Origin: Hyphomicrobiaceae bacterium | Lineage (GTDB): Bacteria > Pseudomonadota > Alphaproteobacteria > Rhizobiales > Hyphomicrobiaceae | NCBI GenBank assembly: GCA_017353825.1 | Contig: JAFMSC010000202.1 | Location: 1 to 7,430, forward strand | Direction: 5' to 3' | Length of the DNA: 7,430 nucleotides | Shown: positions 1 through 5,572 of the stretch, in pieces | Layout of the letters: each line of letters opens with the position of its first letter | How positions within the stretch are numbered: the first letter of the stretch is position 1 | Translations under genes and position numbers: made by a program | Notes under the pieces: generated by a model | What the model saw: the letters and a program-made list of their open reading frames with translations, nothing else | Databases searched by the model: none | What the model was told of the DNA's origin: nothing

Positions 1-37
1 CGGAGGGCGCTGCAGTCAGTCTCGTTCCTTTCGCACG

Positions 38-73
38 TTGGCCGCGGGTGCAAAATCTGCGTAGACTGCCGGC
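38..73 (+). promoter_or_regulatory. Possible promoter of the uracil-DNA glycosylase gene
   Basis: A TTGGCC hexamer at 38-43 and a TAGACT hexamer at 62-67 are separated by 18 bp and lie directly upstream of the ATG at 74. If this is a sigma-70-type promoter, transcription would begin at about the A of the start codon, giving a leaderless mRNA. No Shine-Dalgarno sequence is visible before the ATG, which fits. Both hexamers are imperfect matches, so this is a weak call. Confidence 0.25.
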
Positions 74-973
74 ATGCCCGAGAATCCAACATTGCCGACG
101 TTGGCGGCGCTGCTGGCCTGGCAGCGCGACATGGGCGCCGACGATGCCATCGGCGAAGCGCCGATCGACTGGCTGGCGCGCGGCGAAACCTCTCCCGGCC
201 AAGCCTTCAATATTGCGAGAGCTCCCGTACGGCAGGCTTCGACGCCGTCAATCCCGTCACCAGCGCGGACCATGCCAAGCCCGCAGCCGTTAAACCCTCG
301 CACAGGGCAGCCGAGCGCGGCCTTCCAGCCGCCGGCCCCACGGGGACCGCGGCAGTTTCCCGCGGCGACGGGGGATGCAGCACTGATGTCGGCACGCACC
401 GCTGCGGGGCAGGCCCGTAGTCTGGAGGAGCTCAGAGCGACGCTCACGGGTTTCGACGGCTGCGCGCTGAAGGCGACGGCGAAGAACCTGTGCTTCTACC
501 GGGGCGTGGCCCGGTCGCGGCTGATGCTGATCGGCGAGGCGCCGGGACGCGACGAGGACATCCAGGGCAAGCCGTTCGTGGGGCGCGCCGGCCAGCTGCT
601 CGACAAGATGCTGGCGGCCATCGGGCTCAGCGAGGCGGACGTGCACATCACCAACATCGTCTACTGGCGCCCGCCCGGCAACCGCACGCCGACCCCGCAG
701 GAGGCGCAAGTCTGCCGCCCGTTCCTGGAGCGGCAGCTGGAGCTGGTGGCGCCTGACTTGGTGCTGCTGCTGGGCGGCGCCGCCGCCAAGGAGATCCTGG
801 CCGCCACGGACGGGATCATGCGCCTGCGCGGCAAGTGGCGCGATGTGACACTCGGCGCGCGCAAGGTGCGCGCGCTCGCCACGCTGCACCCCGCCTATCT
901 CTTGCGCACGCCCGCCGCCAAGCGGCTGGTCTGGCGCGATCTGCTGGCCGTCAAGGCGGCGCTGGAGGATTGA
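74..973 (+). CDS. Uracil-DNA glycosylase, family 4-like, with incomplete Fe-S cysteine set
   Basis: Removes uracil from DNA, starting base excision repair of deaminated cytosine or misincorporated dUMP in the cytoplasm. The 299-residue protein has three parts. Residues 1-45 are a short helical segment, residues about 50-100 a Pro/Ala/Ser-rich probably disordered linker, and residues about 118-296 the glycosylase fold. Motif 1 is GEAPGRDED at 154-162, followed by GKPFVGRAGQLLD (165-177). NRTPTPQE is at 203-210, and motif 2 HPAYLLR at 272-278 contains the catalytic-fold histidine. Family 4 enzymes normally hold a 4Fe-4S cluster with a CxxC pair plus two later cysteines. Here C130 and C214 are kept, but the second position is K133 and the third lies in YWRPP (197-201), with W198 replacing the cysteine. 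The KRRIH loop of UDGX is absent. Family assignment is firm, loss of the cluster is inference. Start chosen because ATG 74 covers the whole conserved N-terminal region. Confidence 0.93.
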   Translation: MPENPTLPTLAALLAWQRDMGADDAIGEAPIDWLARGETSPGQAFNIARAPVRQASTPSIPSPARTMPSPQPLNPRTGQPSAAFQPPAPRGPRQFPAATGDAALMSARTAAGQARSLEELRATLTGFDGCALKATAKNLCFYRGVARSRLMLIGEAPGRDEDIQGKPFVGRAGQLLDKMLAAIGLSEADVHITNIVYWRPPGNRTPTPQEAQVCRPFLERQLELVAPDLVLLLGGAAAKEILAATDGIMRLRGKWRDVTLGARKVRALATLHPAYLLRTPAAKRLVWRDLLAVKAALED

Positions 974-1002
974 ACGCCCATCAGTGAAATAGTGAAATGG
1001 TG

Positions 1003-1033
1003 CGCTCGATCGCGAGCGAAGCGCTGTGAGCGC
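1003..1033 (+). terminator. Possible weak terminator: two small hairpins
   Basis: Two adjacent stems lie 30 nt past the glycosylase stop. CGCTCG/CGAGCG (1003-1008 and 1013-1018) closes a 4-nt loop, and GCGCT/AGCGC (1021-1025 and 1029-1033) closes a 3-nt loop. There is no run of T after either stem, so a standard intrinsic terminator is not supported. Confidence 0.2.
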
Positions 1034-1163
1034 CGAGGGTTGGGTGTGTGGACGTAGGCGAGGATGCGGTCGGGGTCGCACAGCCGCCACGGCCTTGACG
1101 ATTTTCAGGCGCGGCATTTATCGAAAACCGTGCACCCTTCGGCCCCGCTCGGGCCGCGCTGGC

Positions 1164-1233
1164 ACCTCTCGATGGCAACCTCTCGATGGACCACCTCTCG
1201 ATGGCCACCTCTAGATGGCAACCTCTCGATGGC
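1164..1233. repeat. Five-copy 14-15 bp tandem repeat (minisatellite)
   Basis: The core CCTCTCGATGG occurs at 1165-1175, 1179-1189, 1194-1204, 1208-1218 (with CTAGATGG instead of CTCGATGG) and 1222-1232. Start-to-start steps are 14, 15, 14 and 14 bp. The spacer between cores is 3-4 bp and alternates between CAA-like and ACCA/CCA-like. The array is non-coding. Such short arrays often change copy number by replication slippage. There is no dyad inside a unit, so it is not an obvious protein operator. Confidence 0.85.
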
Positions 1234-1269
1234 CTGTACGAGAACCTTGATCGTGTGCGCACCCCCACC

Positions 1270-1284
1270 GCCACCTAAGGTGGC
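1270..1284. promoter_or_regulatory. 15-bp palindrome upstream of the moaB promoter, possible operator
   Basis: GCCACCTAAGGTGGC is a perfect inverted repeat around a single central A at 1277. Its centre is about 60 bp upstream of the start point predicted from the first -10-like element (about 1339). That is a common position for an activator site. It could equally form a small hairpin, but the one-base centre makes an RNA stem unfavourable. The regulator is unknown. Confidence 0.35.
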
Positions 1285-1302
1285 TCGGACCAGTGCCCAC
1301 GG

Positions 1303-1354
1303 TTTATTGGCTCAGGCTGACTCTGCTATAACGAGCCCACTCTGCTATAACGAG
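1303..1354 (+). promoter_or_regulatory. Duplicated -10-like element, probable moaB promoter
   Basis: The 16-mer ACTCTGCTATAACGAG is present twice, at 1320-1335 and 1339-1354, with 3 bp between copies. Each copy carries a TATAAC hexamer close to the -10 consensus (1327-1332 and 1346-1351). TTTATT at 1303-1308 lies 18 bp before the first hexamer and is a poor -35 candidate. TTGGCT at 1307-1312 is better in sequence but only 14 bp away. The second hexamer ends 7 nt before the moaB ATG at 1359, so transcription from it would give a leaderless message. No good Shine-Dalgarno sequence precedes that ATG. Confidence 0.45.
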
Positions 1355-1358
1355 ATGC

Positions 1359-1901
1359 ATGCCCAAGCTTGATCCCAACCGCCCCTTCGTCCCCGTCCGC
1401 ATCGCCGTGCTCACGGTGTCGGATACGCGCGAGCTCGCCGACGACACGTCGGGCGCCACGCTGGCCGAGATGATTGCGTCGGCGGGTCATGCGGTAGCGG
1501 CACGTGCCATCGTCAAGGACGACGTGGAGGCGATCCGGGCGCAGGTGCGGGCCTGGATCGCCAATCAGGGCATCGATGTGATCATCAGCACCGGCGGCAC
1601 CGGGTTCACTGGGCGCGACGTGACGCCCGACGCCGTGAAGCCGCTGTTCGAGAAGGAGGTGGACGGCTTCGCCACGGTCTTCCACATGATCTCGTTCGAG
1701 AAGGTGGGCACCTCCACCATCCAGTCGCGCGCCTGCGCCGGGCTGGCCCACGGCACCTACATCTTCTGCCTACCGGGCTCGCCAGGCGCCTGCCGAGACG
1801 CCTGGAACGGCATCCTTGTGCACCAGCTCGACAACCGCCACCGGCCCTGCAACTTCGTTGAGATCATGCCCCGCCTGGAGGAGCACCGGCGCACCGGTTA
1901 G
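1359..1901 (+). CDS. moaB: Molybdenum cofactor biosynthesis protein MoaB
   Basis: A 180-residue cytoplasmic MoaB/Mog-fold protein of molybdopterin biosynthesis. The related enzyme Mog adenylylates molybdopterin before molybdate insertion. MoaB proteins share the fold and do this job in some organisms, while the role in Escherichia coli is less clear. The domain starts at about residue 11 with VPVRIAVLTVSDTR. DDTSG is at 28-32, the pterin-binding ISTGGTG loop at 76-82, SFEKVGTSTIQSR at 112-124, and LPGSPGACRDAW at 138-149. The tail RPCNFVEIMPRL (162-172) matches the C-terminal RPCNF ending of the MoaB branch rather than Mog or MoeA. Length is close to the usual 170-180. The ATG at 1359 gives PKLDPNRPFVPVRI, a normal family start; an ATG at 1355 is out of frame. 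prmA follows after 16 bp, so the two are likely co-transcribed though functionally unrelated. Confidence 0.93.
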   Translation: MPKLDPNRPFVPVRIAVLTVSDTRELADDTSGATLAEMIASAGHAVAARAIVKDDVEAIRAQVRAWIANQGIDVIISTGGTGFTGRDVTPDAVKPLFEKEVDGFATVFHMISFEKVGTSTIQSRACAGLAHGTYIFCLPGSPGACRDAWNGILVHQLDNRHRPCNFVEIMPRLEEHRRTG

Positions 1902-1917
1902 TGCGGGGGCTAAGCGC

Positions 1918-2787
1918 GTGCCGCTGTTCAAACTGCTCATAAAGGCGCCCGACCTGGAGGCAGGGCACGCCGCGTGCGACGTGCTCGAACGGCTGGAGCC
2001 GGCGCCGCTCGCGGTGACGCTGTTCGAGGATGGGCCGCCCCGCTTTATCGTGGAGGCCTATTATGATGGGCAGCCCGAGGCAAATGCGATCCGGCGGCTG
2101 CTCGCGACGCGCGATGCGCGACTGGGCGCGCCCGCGCTCAAGGAGCTGGCCGACCAGGACTGGGTGGCGCTGTCGCAGGCGGCGTTGCCGCCCATTGCGG
2201 CCGGGCGGATTGTCGTGCACGGCAGCCACGACCGCGCCTGCTTCGCATTGCGGCGGCTGGCGGTGGAGATCGAGGCAGGCGAGGCGTTCGGAAGCGGGCA
2301 CAACGCCACCACCGCGCTGTGCCTGGAAGCGCTCGATGCGCTGGCGCGGCGACGCCGGCTGCGGCGCGTGCTCGACCTCGGGTGCGGTAGTGGCGTGCTC
2401 GCCATCGCCGCCGCGCGTGTGGCGCCGGGAGCGCGTGTCCTCGCCGTGGATAACGATCCCCGAGCGGTGGCTATCGCCCAAGAGAACGCGCGGCTCAATC
2501 GCGTTGCGGGACGCGTGCGCGTGCTGCGGGCGAGCGGTTTCGAACATCCGGTACTGCGCCGCGCGCCGCCGTTCGATCTGGTGCTGGCCAACATCCTGCC
2601 AGGGCCGCTGATCGCGCTGACGCCGGCGCTTCACCAGGCGCTCGGGGGCGGAGGCATTGCCGTGCTGTCCGGACTGCTCGACCACCAGGCTCGCGAGCTG
2701 GCGGCTACCTACCGCGCCGCGAACTTTCGCCTGGTTCGGCGGGTGCAACGGGCGGGCTGGACCGCGTTTACGTTTGTGAGACGCTGA
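1918..2787 (+). CDS. prmA: Ribosomal protein L11 methyltransferase
   Basis: A 289-residue SAM-dependent methyltransferase that methylates ribosomal protein L11 (in Escherichia coli it trimethylates the N-terminal amino group and two lysines). Residues 1-60 form the short L11-binding N-terminal domain and residues about 110-289 the class I methyltransferase domain. Visible PrmA marks are GEAFGSGHNATTALCLEAL (121-139), SAM motif I LDLGCGSGVLAIAAA (152-166), the acidic VDNDP (177-181) and DLVLANILPGPL (220-231). I chose GTG 1918 because it gives PLFKLL directly, preserves the family length and has a GGGGG purine run at 1905-1909 8 nt upstream. An ATG at 1816 in the same frame would extend the protein backward over moaB with unrelated sequence. 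Function is firm from motifs; whether this L11 carries the same methyl marks is not visible. Confidence 0.93.
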   Translation: MPLFKLLIKAPDLEAGHAACDVLERLEPAPLAVTLFEDGPPRFIVEAYYDGQPEANAIRRLLATRDARLGAPALKELADQDWVALSQAALPPIAAGRIVVHGSHDRACFALRRLAVEIEAGEAFGSGHNATTALCLEALDALARRRRLRRVLDLGCGSGVLAIAAARVAPGARVLAVDNDPRAVAIAQENARLNRVAGRVRVLRASGFEHPVLRRAPPFDLVLANILPGPLIALTPALHQALGGGGIAVLSGLLDHQARELAATYRAANFRLVRRVQRAGWTAFTFVRR

Positions 2788-2841
2788 TGGTTTGCTCCCT
2801 TTCGTTCTTGCCAACGCGGCCCGGCGGGAGGAAAATTCTTG

Positions 2842-2907
2842 ATGGGTGTCAAGACCTGCCGTTCAGGTGCCGGCCTATGCCTGTCGCACCAACGAAGAGG
2901 AGGATGA
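2842..2907 (+). CDS. Possible 21-codon leader ORF before the small protein gene
   Basis: An ATG at 2842 follows a good ribosome-binding sequence, GGGAGGAA at 2826-2833, and opens a 21-codon frame ending at TGA 2905-2907. The stop lies inside the region between the Shine-Dalgarno sequence and the start of the next gene (GTG 2912), a layout that would let terminating ribosomes feed the downstream start. The peptide itself (two Cys, several Arg, ends in RRGG) has no recognisable signature. It may be chance, and no homology is claimed. Confidence 0.2.
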   Translation: MGVKTCRSGAGLCLSHQRRGG

Positions 2908-2911
2908 CGCC

Positions 2912-3094
2912 GTGCACGCCACCCAAGTTGAGGAATACGCGCGTCAGCTGCTCGAAGCGCACGGCGCGAAGGCTGCTGCGGAGGCCGCGCAGAAGGCCGC
3001 GGCGTTCGAGAGGTCGGGCGACAAGGAGCAGGCCGAGGCCTGGAGGCAAATCGAGGCGGCACTGCTGCTGATGCGCGGAGCGAGTCAGAGCTGA
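2912..3094 (+). CDS. Small conserved-looking helical protein of unknown function (60 aa)
   Basis: Sixty residues, cytoplasmic, without membrane segment or signal peptide. The start is GTG 2912, set by AGGAGG at 2898-2903 with an 8-nt gap, the strongest Shine-Dalgarno sequence in the window. A longer in-frame start at GTG 2846 lacks that support. The protein is nearly all helix-forming: VEEYARQLLEAHGAK at 6-20, an Ala/Glu/Lys-rich stretch AAAEAAQKAAAFE at 21-33, a likely turn at SGD (35-37), then KEQAEAWRQIEAALLLMRG (38-56). This suggests a helical hairpin or short coiled coil. The pattern with a central GDKEQA and W44 resembles small hypothetical proteins I have seen in alphaproteobacterial genomes, but I know no function. 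It sits 124 bp past prmA, so it could share that transcript or use its own promoter. Codon use and GC content look like the neighbours. Confidence 0.75.
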   Translation: MHATQVEEYARQLLEAHGAKAAAEAAQKAAAFERSGDKEQAEAWRQIEAALLLMRGASQS

Positions 3095-3105
3095 GCGCAG
3101 TTTTC

Positions 3106-3128
3106 AGGTTAGGTTAACCCAACTTTCT
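3106..3128. terminator. Dyad between convergent gene sets, possible weak bidirectional terminator
   Basis: AGGTTAGG (3106-3113) can pair with CCCAACTT (3118-3125) around a TTAA loop, with one A-C mismatch and one G-T wobble, followed by TTCT on the plus strand. The core GTTAGGTTAACCCAAC (3108-3123) is also a near-perfect 16-bp palindrome centred on GGTTAACC. It lies in the only gap between the plus-strand genes and the end of obgE, so termination is a reasonable guess. The stem is AT-rich and weak, and the palindrome could instead be a protein site. Confidence 0.3.
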
Positions 3129-3194
3129 CCATGCCGGCATACAGCGCCACATTGCCAATACGGATTGTTTGGTGACGGCCTTCGGCCCGGACCC

Positions 3195-4241
3195 CTACGG
3201 ACGCCAGGGCTGGCGCTCCTCGCTACGGTCGGCGGCGGTGCGCTCGGCGCTGCGGCTCATGGCGATGGCGCGCGCCAGGGCCGTCAGCGCCTCCCTCACG
3301 CCGCGGCCGGATACGGCAGACAGCACCAGCGGCTTCTTGCGCGCGGCGGCTTTCAGCTGCTCGGCCTTGGCGTCGATGGCGGCCTCGTCGAGGGCGTCGC
3401 ACTTCGTCAGTGCCACGATCTCCTTCTTGCGCGCCAGGCTGGCGCCGTAGGCCTTGAGCTCGGCGCGCACGGTACGATAGGCGCCGGCGATGTCGTCGGC
3501 GGTGGCGTCGACCAAGTGCAAGAGCACGCGGCAACGCTCCACGTGGCCCAGGAAGCGGGTGCCAAGGCCAGCGCCTTCGTGCGCGCCCTCGATCAAGCCA
3601 GGGATGTCGGCCAGCACGAAATCCACCTCGCCCGCGCGCACCACGCCGAGGTTGGGATAGAGCGTGGTGAAGGGATAGTCGGCGATCTTCGGTTTGGCGG
3701 CGCTGACGGTAGCGAGGAACGTGGACTTGCCGGCGTTCGGTAGGCCGACGAGGCCTGCATCGGCGATCAGCTTGAGGCGAAGCCAGACGGTCAGCTCCTC
3801 GCCGGGCTGGCCGGGGTTGGCGTGGCGCGGCGCTCGGTTGGTCGACGACTTGAAGTGGGCGTTACCGAAGCCGCCGTTGCCGCCCTTGGCAAGGCGCACG
3901 CGTTGGCCAGGCTTGAGAACCTCCGCCAGCAGCGTCTCCTGGTCCTCGGCCAGCACCTGGGTGCCCGGCGGCACGGGGATCACCAGGTCCTCGCCGTCGG
4001 CGCCGGCGCGGTTGCGGCCCATGCCGGCCTGGCCAGCCTGCGCCTTGAAATGCTGGCGGTAGCGGTAGTCGATCAGCGTGTTGAGGTTGGCAACGCACTC
4101 CACCCAGAGGTCGCCGCCCTTACCACCGTCGCCGCCGTCAGGCCCGCCGAACTCGATGAACTTCTCGCGCCGGAACGAGACGCAGCCGGCCCCACCGGCG
4201 CCGGAGGCGATGTAGATCTTGGCCTGGTCGAGGAACTTCAT
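3195..4241 (-). CDS. obgE: GTPase Obg/CgtA, 50S assembly factor
   Basis: A 348-residue essential P-loop GTPase that binds the 50S subunit and acts in late ribosome assembly and growth control. The glycine-rich Obg fold covers residues 1-158 (MKFLDQAKIYIASGAGGAGC start, GGPDGGDGGKGGDLW at 32-46, KGGNGGFGN at 119-127). The G domain follows: G1 GLPNAGKST (166-174), G2/switch DYPFTTLYPNLGVV (188-201), G3 DIPGLIEGA (212-220), G4 TKCD (279-282) and G5 SAVSG (308-312). The C-terminal tail is short and charged, without a TGS domain, as in many alphaproteobacteria. The ATG at 4241 follows the stop of the upstream acetyltransferase by 3 nt and has no Shine-Dalgarno sequence of its own, so translation is probably coupled. 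In many related genomes proB follows obgE; here the operon ends at a convergent junction. Confidence 0.97.
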   Translation of the reverse strand: MKFLDQAKIYIASGAGGAGCVSFRREKFIEFGGPDGGDGGKGGDLWVECVANLNTLIDYRYRQHFKAQAGQAGMGRNRAGADGEDLVIPVPPGTQVLAEDQETLLAEVLKPGQRVRLAKGGNGGFGNAHFKSSTNRAPRHANPGQPGEELTVWLRLKLIADAGLVGLPNAGKSTFLATVSAAKPKIADYPFTTLYPNLGVVRAGEVDFVLADIPGLIEGAHEGAGLGTRFLGHVERCRVLLHLVDATADDIAGAYRTVRAELKAYGASLARKKEIVALTKCDALDEAAIDAKAEQLKAAARKKPLVLSAVSGRGVREALTALARAIAMSRSAERTAADRSEERQPWRP

Positions 4242-4244
4242 GGG

Positions 4245-4790
4245 CTATGCCGTGCGGAATGCGGACTTGACCAGCTTGGTGTTGACATGCGGAAATTCCC
4301 TGCCGCGCGGCCTGGCGAAGACGAGCGTTTCCGTGTTCCGGACAAAGCCCAGCTTCTCCTGAACACGCAACGAGGCGGCGTTATCGGCGAAGGCACCGGA
4401 ATAGACGGTGTCGCCGACACCCGCAGCAAAGGCTGAGGCCAACAGACCCCGTGCCGCCTCTGTTGTATAGCCATTGCCCCAGTGCGCTCGCCCCAACCAG
4501 AATCCCAGGTGCGGTCCGGGCCCCCGTAGCGGGAGCAGAGCAGGGTTGATGCGCATGTCGATGACGCCGATCACGGCGCCGGCGTGCGTGATCGCAAAGG
4601 CGGTCGTCGTCAGGTCGTCCGGCGAGCAGGAGCCAATGAAGTCGACGGCGTCCTGCAGCGTGTAGGGCCACGGCGGCTGGCTCAGCCAGCGCATCACATC
4701 CCAATCGGCGATCTGGGCGCGGATGGCCTCGGCGTCGTCGGGATGCACAGGCCTGAGCACCAGCCGGTCGGTGCGAATAGCATCAATCAT
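4245..4790 (-). CDS. GNAT family N-acetyltransferase (RimJ/RimL-like), copy 1
   Basis: A 181-residue acetyl-CoA-dependent N-acetyltransferase. The family start TDRLVLRP is at 7-14, the core strand AFAITHAGAVIGVIDMRI at 64-81, the acetyl-CoA-binding region LGFWLGRAHWGNGYTTEAA at 95-113, and ADNAASLRVQEKLGFV at 135-150. Motif A reads GNGYTTEA, a mild departure from the usual GxGYATEA. Start ATG 4790 has AGGAG at 4796-4800 with a 5-nt gap. The gene lies between a second GNAT gene (71 bp upstream) and obgE (3 nt downstream), inside a ribosomal-protein operon. The RimJ/RimL-like architecture and context make a ribosomal protein N-terminus a plausible substrate, but GNAT substrates cannot be read from sequence. 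A small-molecule substrate is equally possible. Confidence 0.88.
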   Translation of the reverse strand: MIDAIRTDRLVLRPVHPDDAEAIRAQIADWDVMRWLSQPPWPYTLQDAVDFIGSCSPDDLTTTAFAITHAGAVIGVIDMRINPALLPLRGPGPHLGFWLGRAHWGNGYTTEAARGLLASAFAAGVGDTVYSGAFADNAASLRVQEKLGFVRNTETLVFARPRGREFPHVNTKLVKSAFRTA

Positions 4791-4861
4791 GGACGCTCCT
4801 GCCCGCCCTGAGGGGAACCCGACGCCTTACCCGACGCGCTCCCCGCACCCCGCGGTCGGCT

Positions 4862-5449
4862 TCAGGCTGGCCGACCGGCGAGGCGGCTCAGCCACGCCCG
4901 CCAGCGCCCGGCGCTTGCGGCGCGCGCCATAACGGGCTGCGCCTGCACTGCGTACCTGGCGGGCAACCAGTAGGTCACAGCCTCGACCTCGTACCCGCGT
5001 GCCGTGCAGATGATGCGGCCGCGTCCGGTTGGCTCGAAGCCCAGCTTGCGCAGCACACCGGCGGAGGCGTTGTTGTCGACGAAGTGCGAGGAGGTGAACC
5101 CTGGCAGCCGCTTCACCTCAATGCCGTAATGGACGACGGCGCGGGTGGCCTCGGTGGCGTAGCCTCGGCCCCACCACTCGCGCCCCAGCCAGAAGCCGAG
5201 CTCGGCCGTGCCCGAGCGGCGCTGGTAATAGCCCGCGCCGCCGATCAGGCGGCCCTCCAGCTCGATGGCGAAGCGCACCTCCCGGCGCCCCGGCTTGAGC
5301 CAGCCCCGCGCCTGGCCCTCCGACAGGGGGTGGGGGATGTCGCTGGTCATGGAGGCGACGCTCCAATCGCCGGCCAGGCGGGTGAACTCCTTGGCGTCGC
5401 TCCGCCGGAACGGGCGCAGGACGAGGCGATGGGTCGCGATGGTTACCAT
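4862..5449 (-). CDS. GNAT family N-acetyltransferase (RimJ/RimL-like), copy 2
   Basis: A 195-residue acetyltransferase with the same layout as its downstream neighbour: THRLVLRPF at 6-14, AELGFWLGREWWGRGYATEA at 82-101 with a canonical GRGYATEA acetyl-CoA loop (94-101), and VDNNASAGVLRKLGF at 124-138. A basic, Ala/Trp-containing tail of about 30 residues follows the domain. I placed the start at ATG 5449 because family members begin a few residues before the T-x-RLVLRP strand. An in-frame ATG at 5527 would add 26 Ala-rich residues. Neither start has a good Shine-Dalgarno sequence, so the choice is uncertain. rpmA ends 123 bp upstream (45 bp with the longer start). The shared motifs suggest the two GNAT genes arose by tandem duplication, though they have diverged in substrate-facing regions. 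Substrate unknown. Confidence 0.87.
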   Translation of the reverse strand: MVTIATHRLVLRPFRRSDAKEFTRLAGDWSVASMTSDIPHPLSEGQARGWLKPGRREVRFAIELEGRLIGGAGYYQRRSGTAELGFWLGREWWGRGYATEATRAVVHYGIEVKRLPGFTSSHFVDNNASAGVLRKLGFEPTGRGRIICTARGYEVEAVTYWLPARYAVQAQPVMARAASAGRWRAWLSRLAGRPA

Positions 5450-5572
5450 TGGGAGGCGCAAAAATGGGTTCGTCGGACCTGCGGCACTGCGGGCGGCCGC
5501 CGGAAGGACGGCGCAGGCCACCATCATCCCGCGAAACCCTGAGGTCGCGCAAGCGTCCCCGCCGGGCTGGCG

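Larger units (their letters stand above)
974..1358. other. Intergenic region between the glycosylase gene and moaB
   Basis: This 385-bp stretch holds no convincing gene; open frames crossing it are low-complexity or shadow frames. From left to right it contains an AGTGAAAT tandem pair (983-990, 991-998), two small GC hairpins (1003-1018 with a 4-nt loop, 1021-1033 with a 3-nt loop) without a following T-tract, a five-copy 14-15 bp tandem repeat (1164-1233), a 15-bp odd palindrome (1270-1284), and a duplicated 16-bp promoter-like element (1320-1354). The hairpins just past the glycosylase stop could act as a weak terminator, but nothing shows that directly. Confidence 0.7.

Noticed and set aside
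290..1117. Long open frame on the minus strand opposite the glycosylase gene
   Set aside because: Arg/Gln/Ala-rich product without any domain; it mirrors the high-GC codon pattern of the true plus-strand gene.
1164..1233. CRISPR array
   Set aside because: The repeat core is 11 bp with 3-4 bp between copies; there are no unique spacers and no cas genes.
1320..1354. Mo-box (ModE-type) operator upstream of moaB
   Set aside because: TATAACGAG resembles one half-site as I remember it, but the copies are direct, not inverted, and the 15-bp distance does not fit the usual arrangement.
1864..2814. Long open frame on the minus strand opposite prmA
   Set aside because: Low-complexity Arg/Gln/His-rich translation, fully opposite a gene with clear motifs.
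3177..3215. Intrinsic terminator at the 3' end of obgE
   Set aside because: GGCC-GAA-GGCC and CGCCAG/CTGGCG stems exist, but the second lies inside the coding region, the first has only 4 bp, and no T-run follows.
3165..3743. Open frames on the plus strand opposite obgE
   Set aside because: Shadow of the GTPase gene; Gly/Ala/Arg-rich with no recognisable fold.
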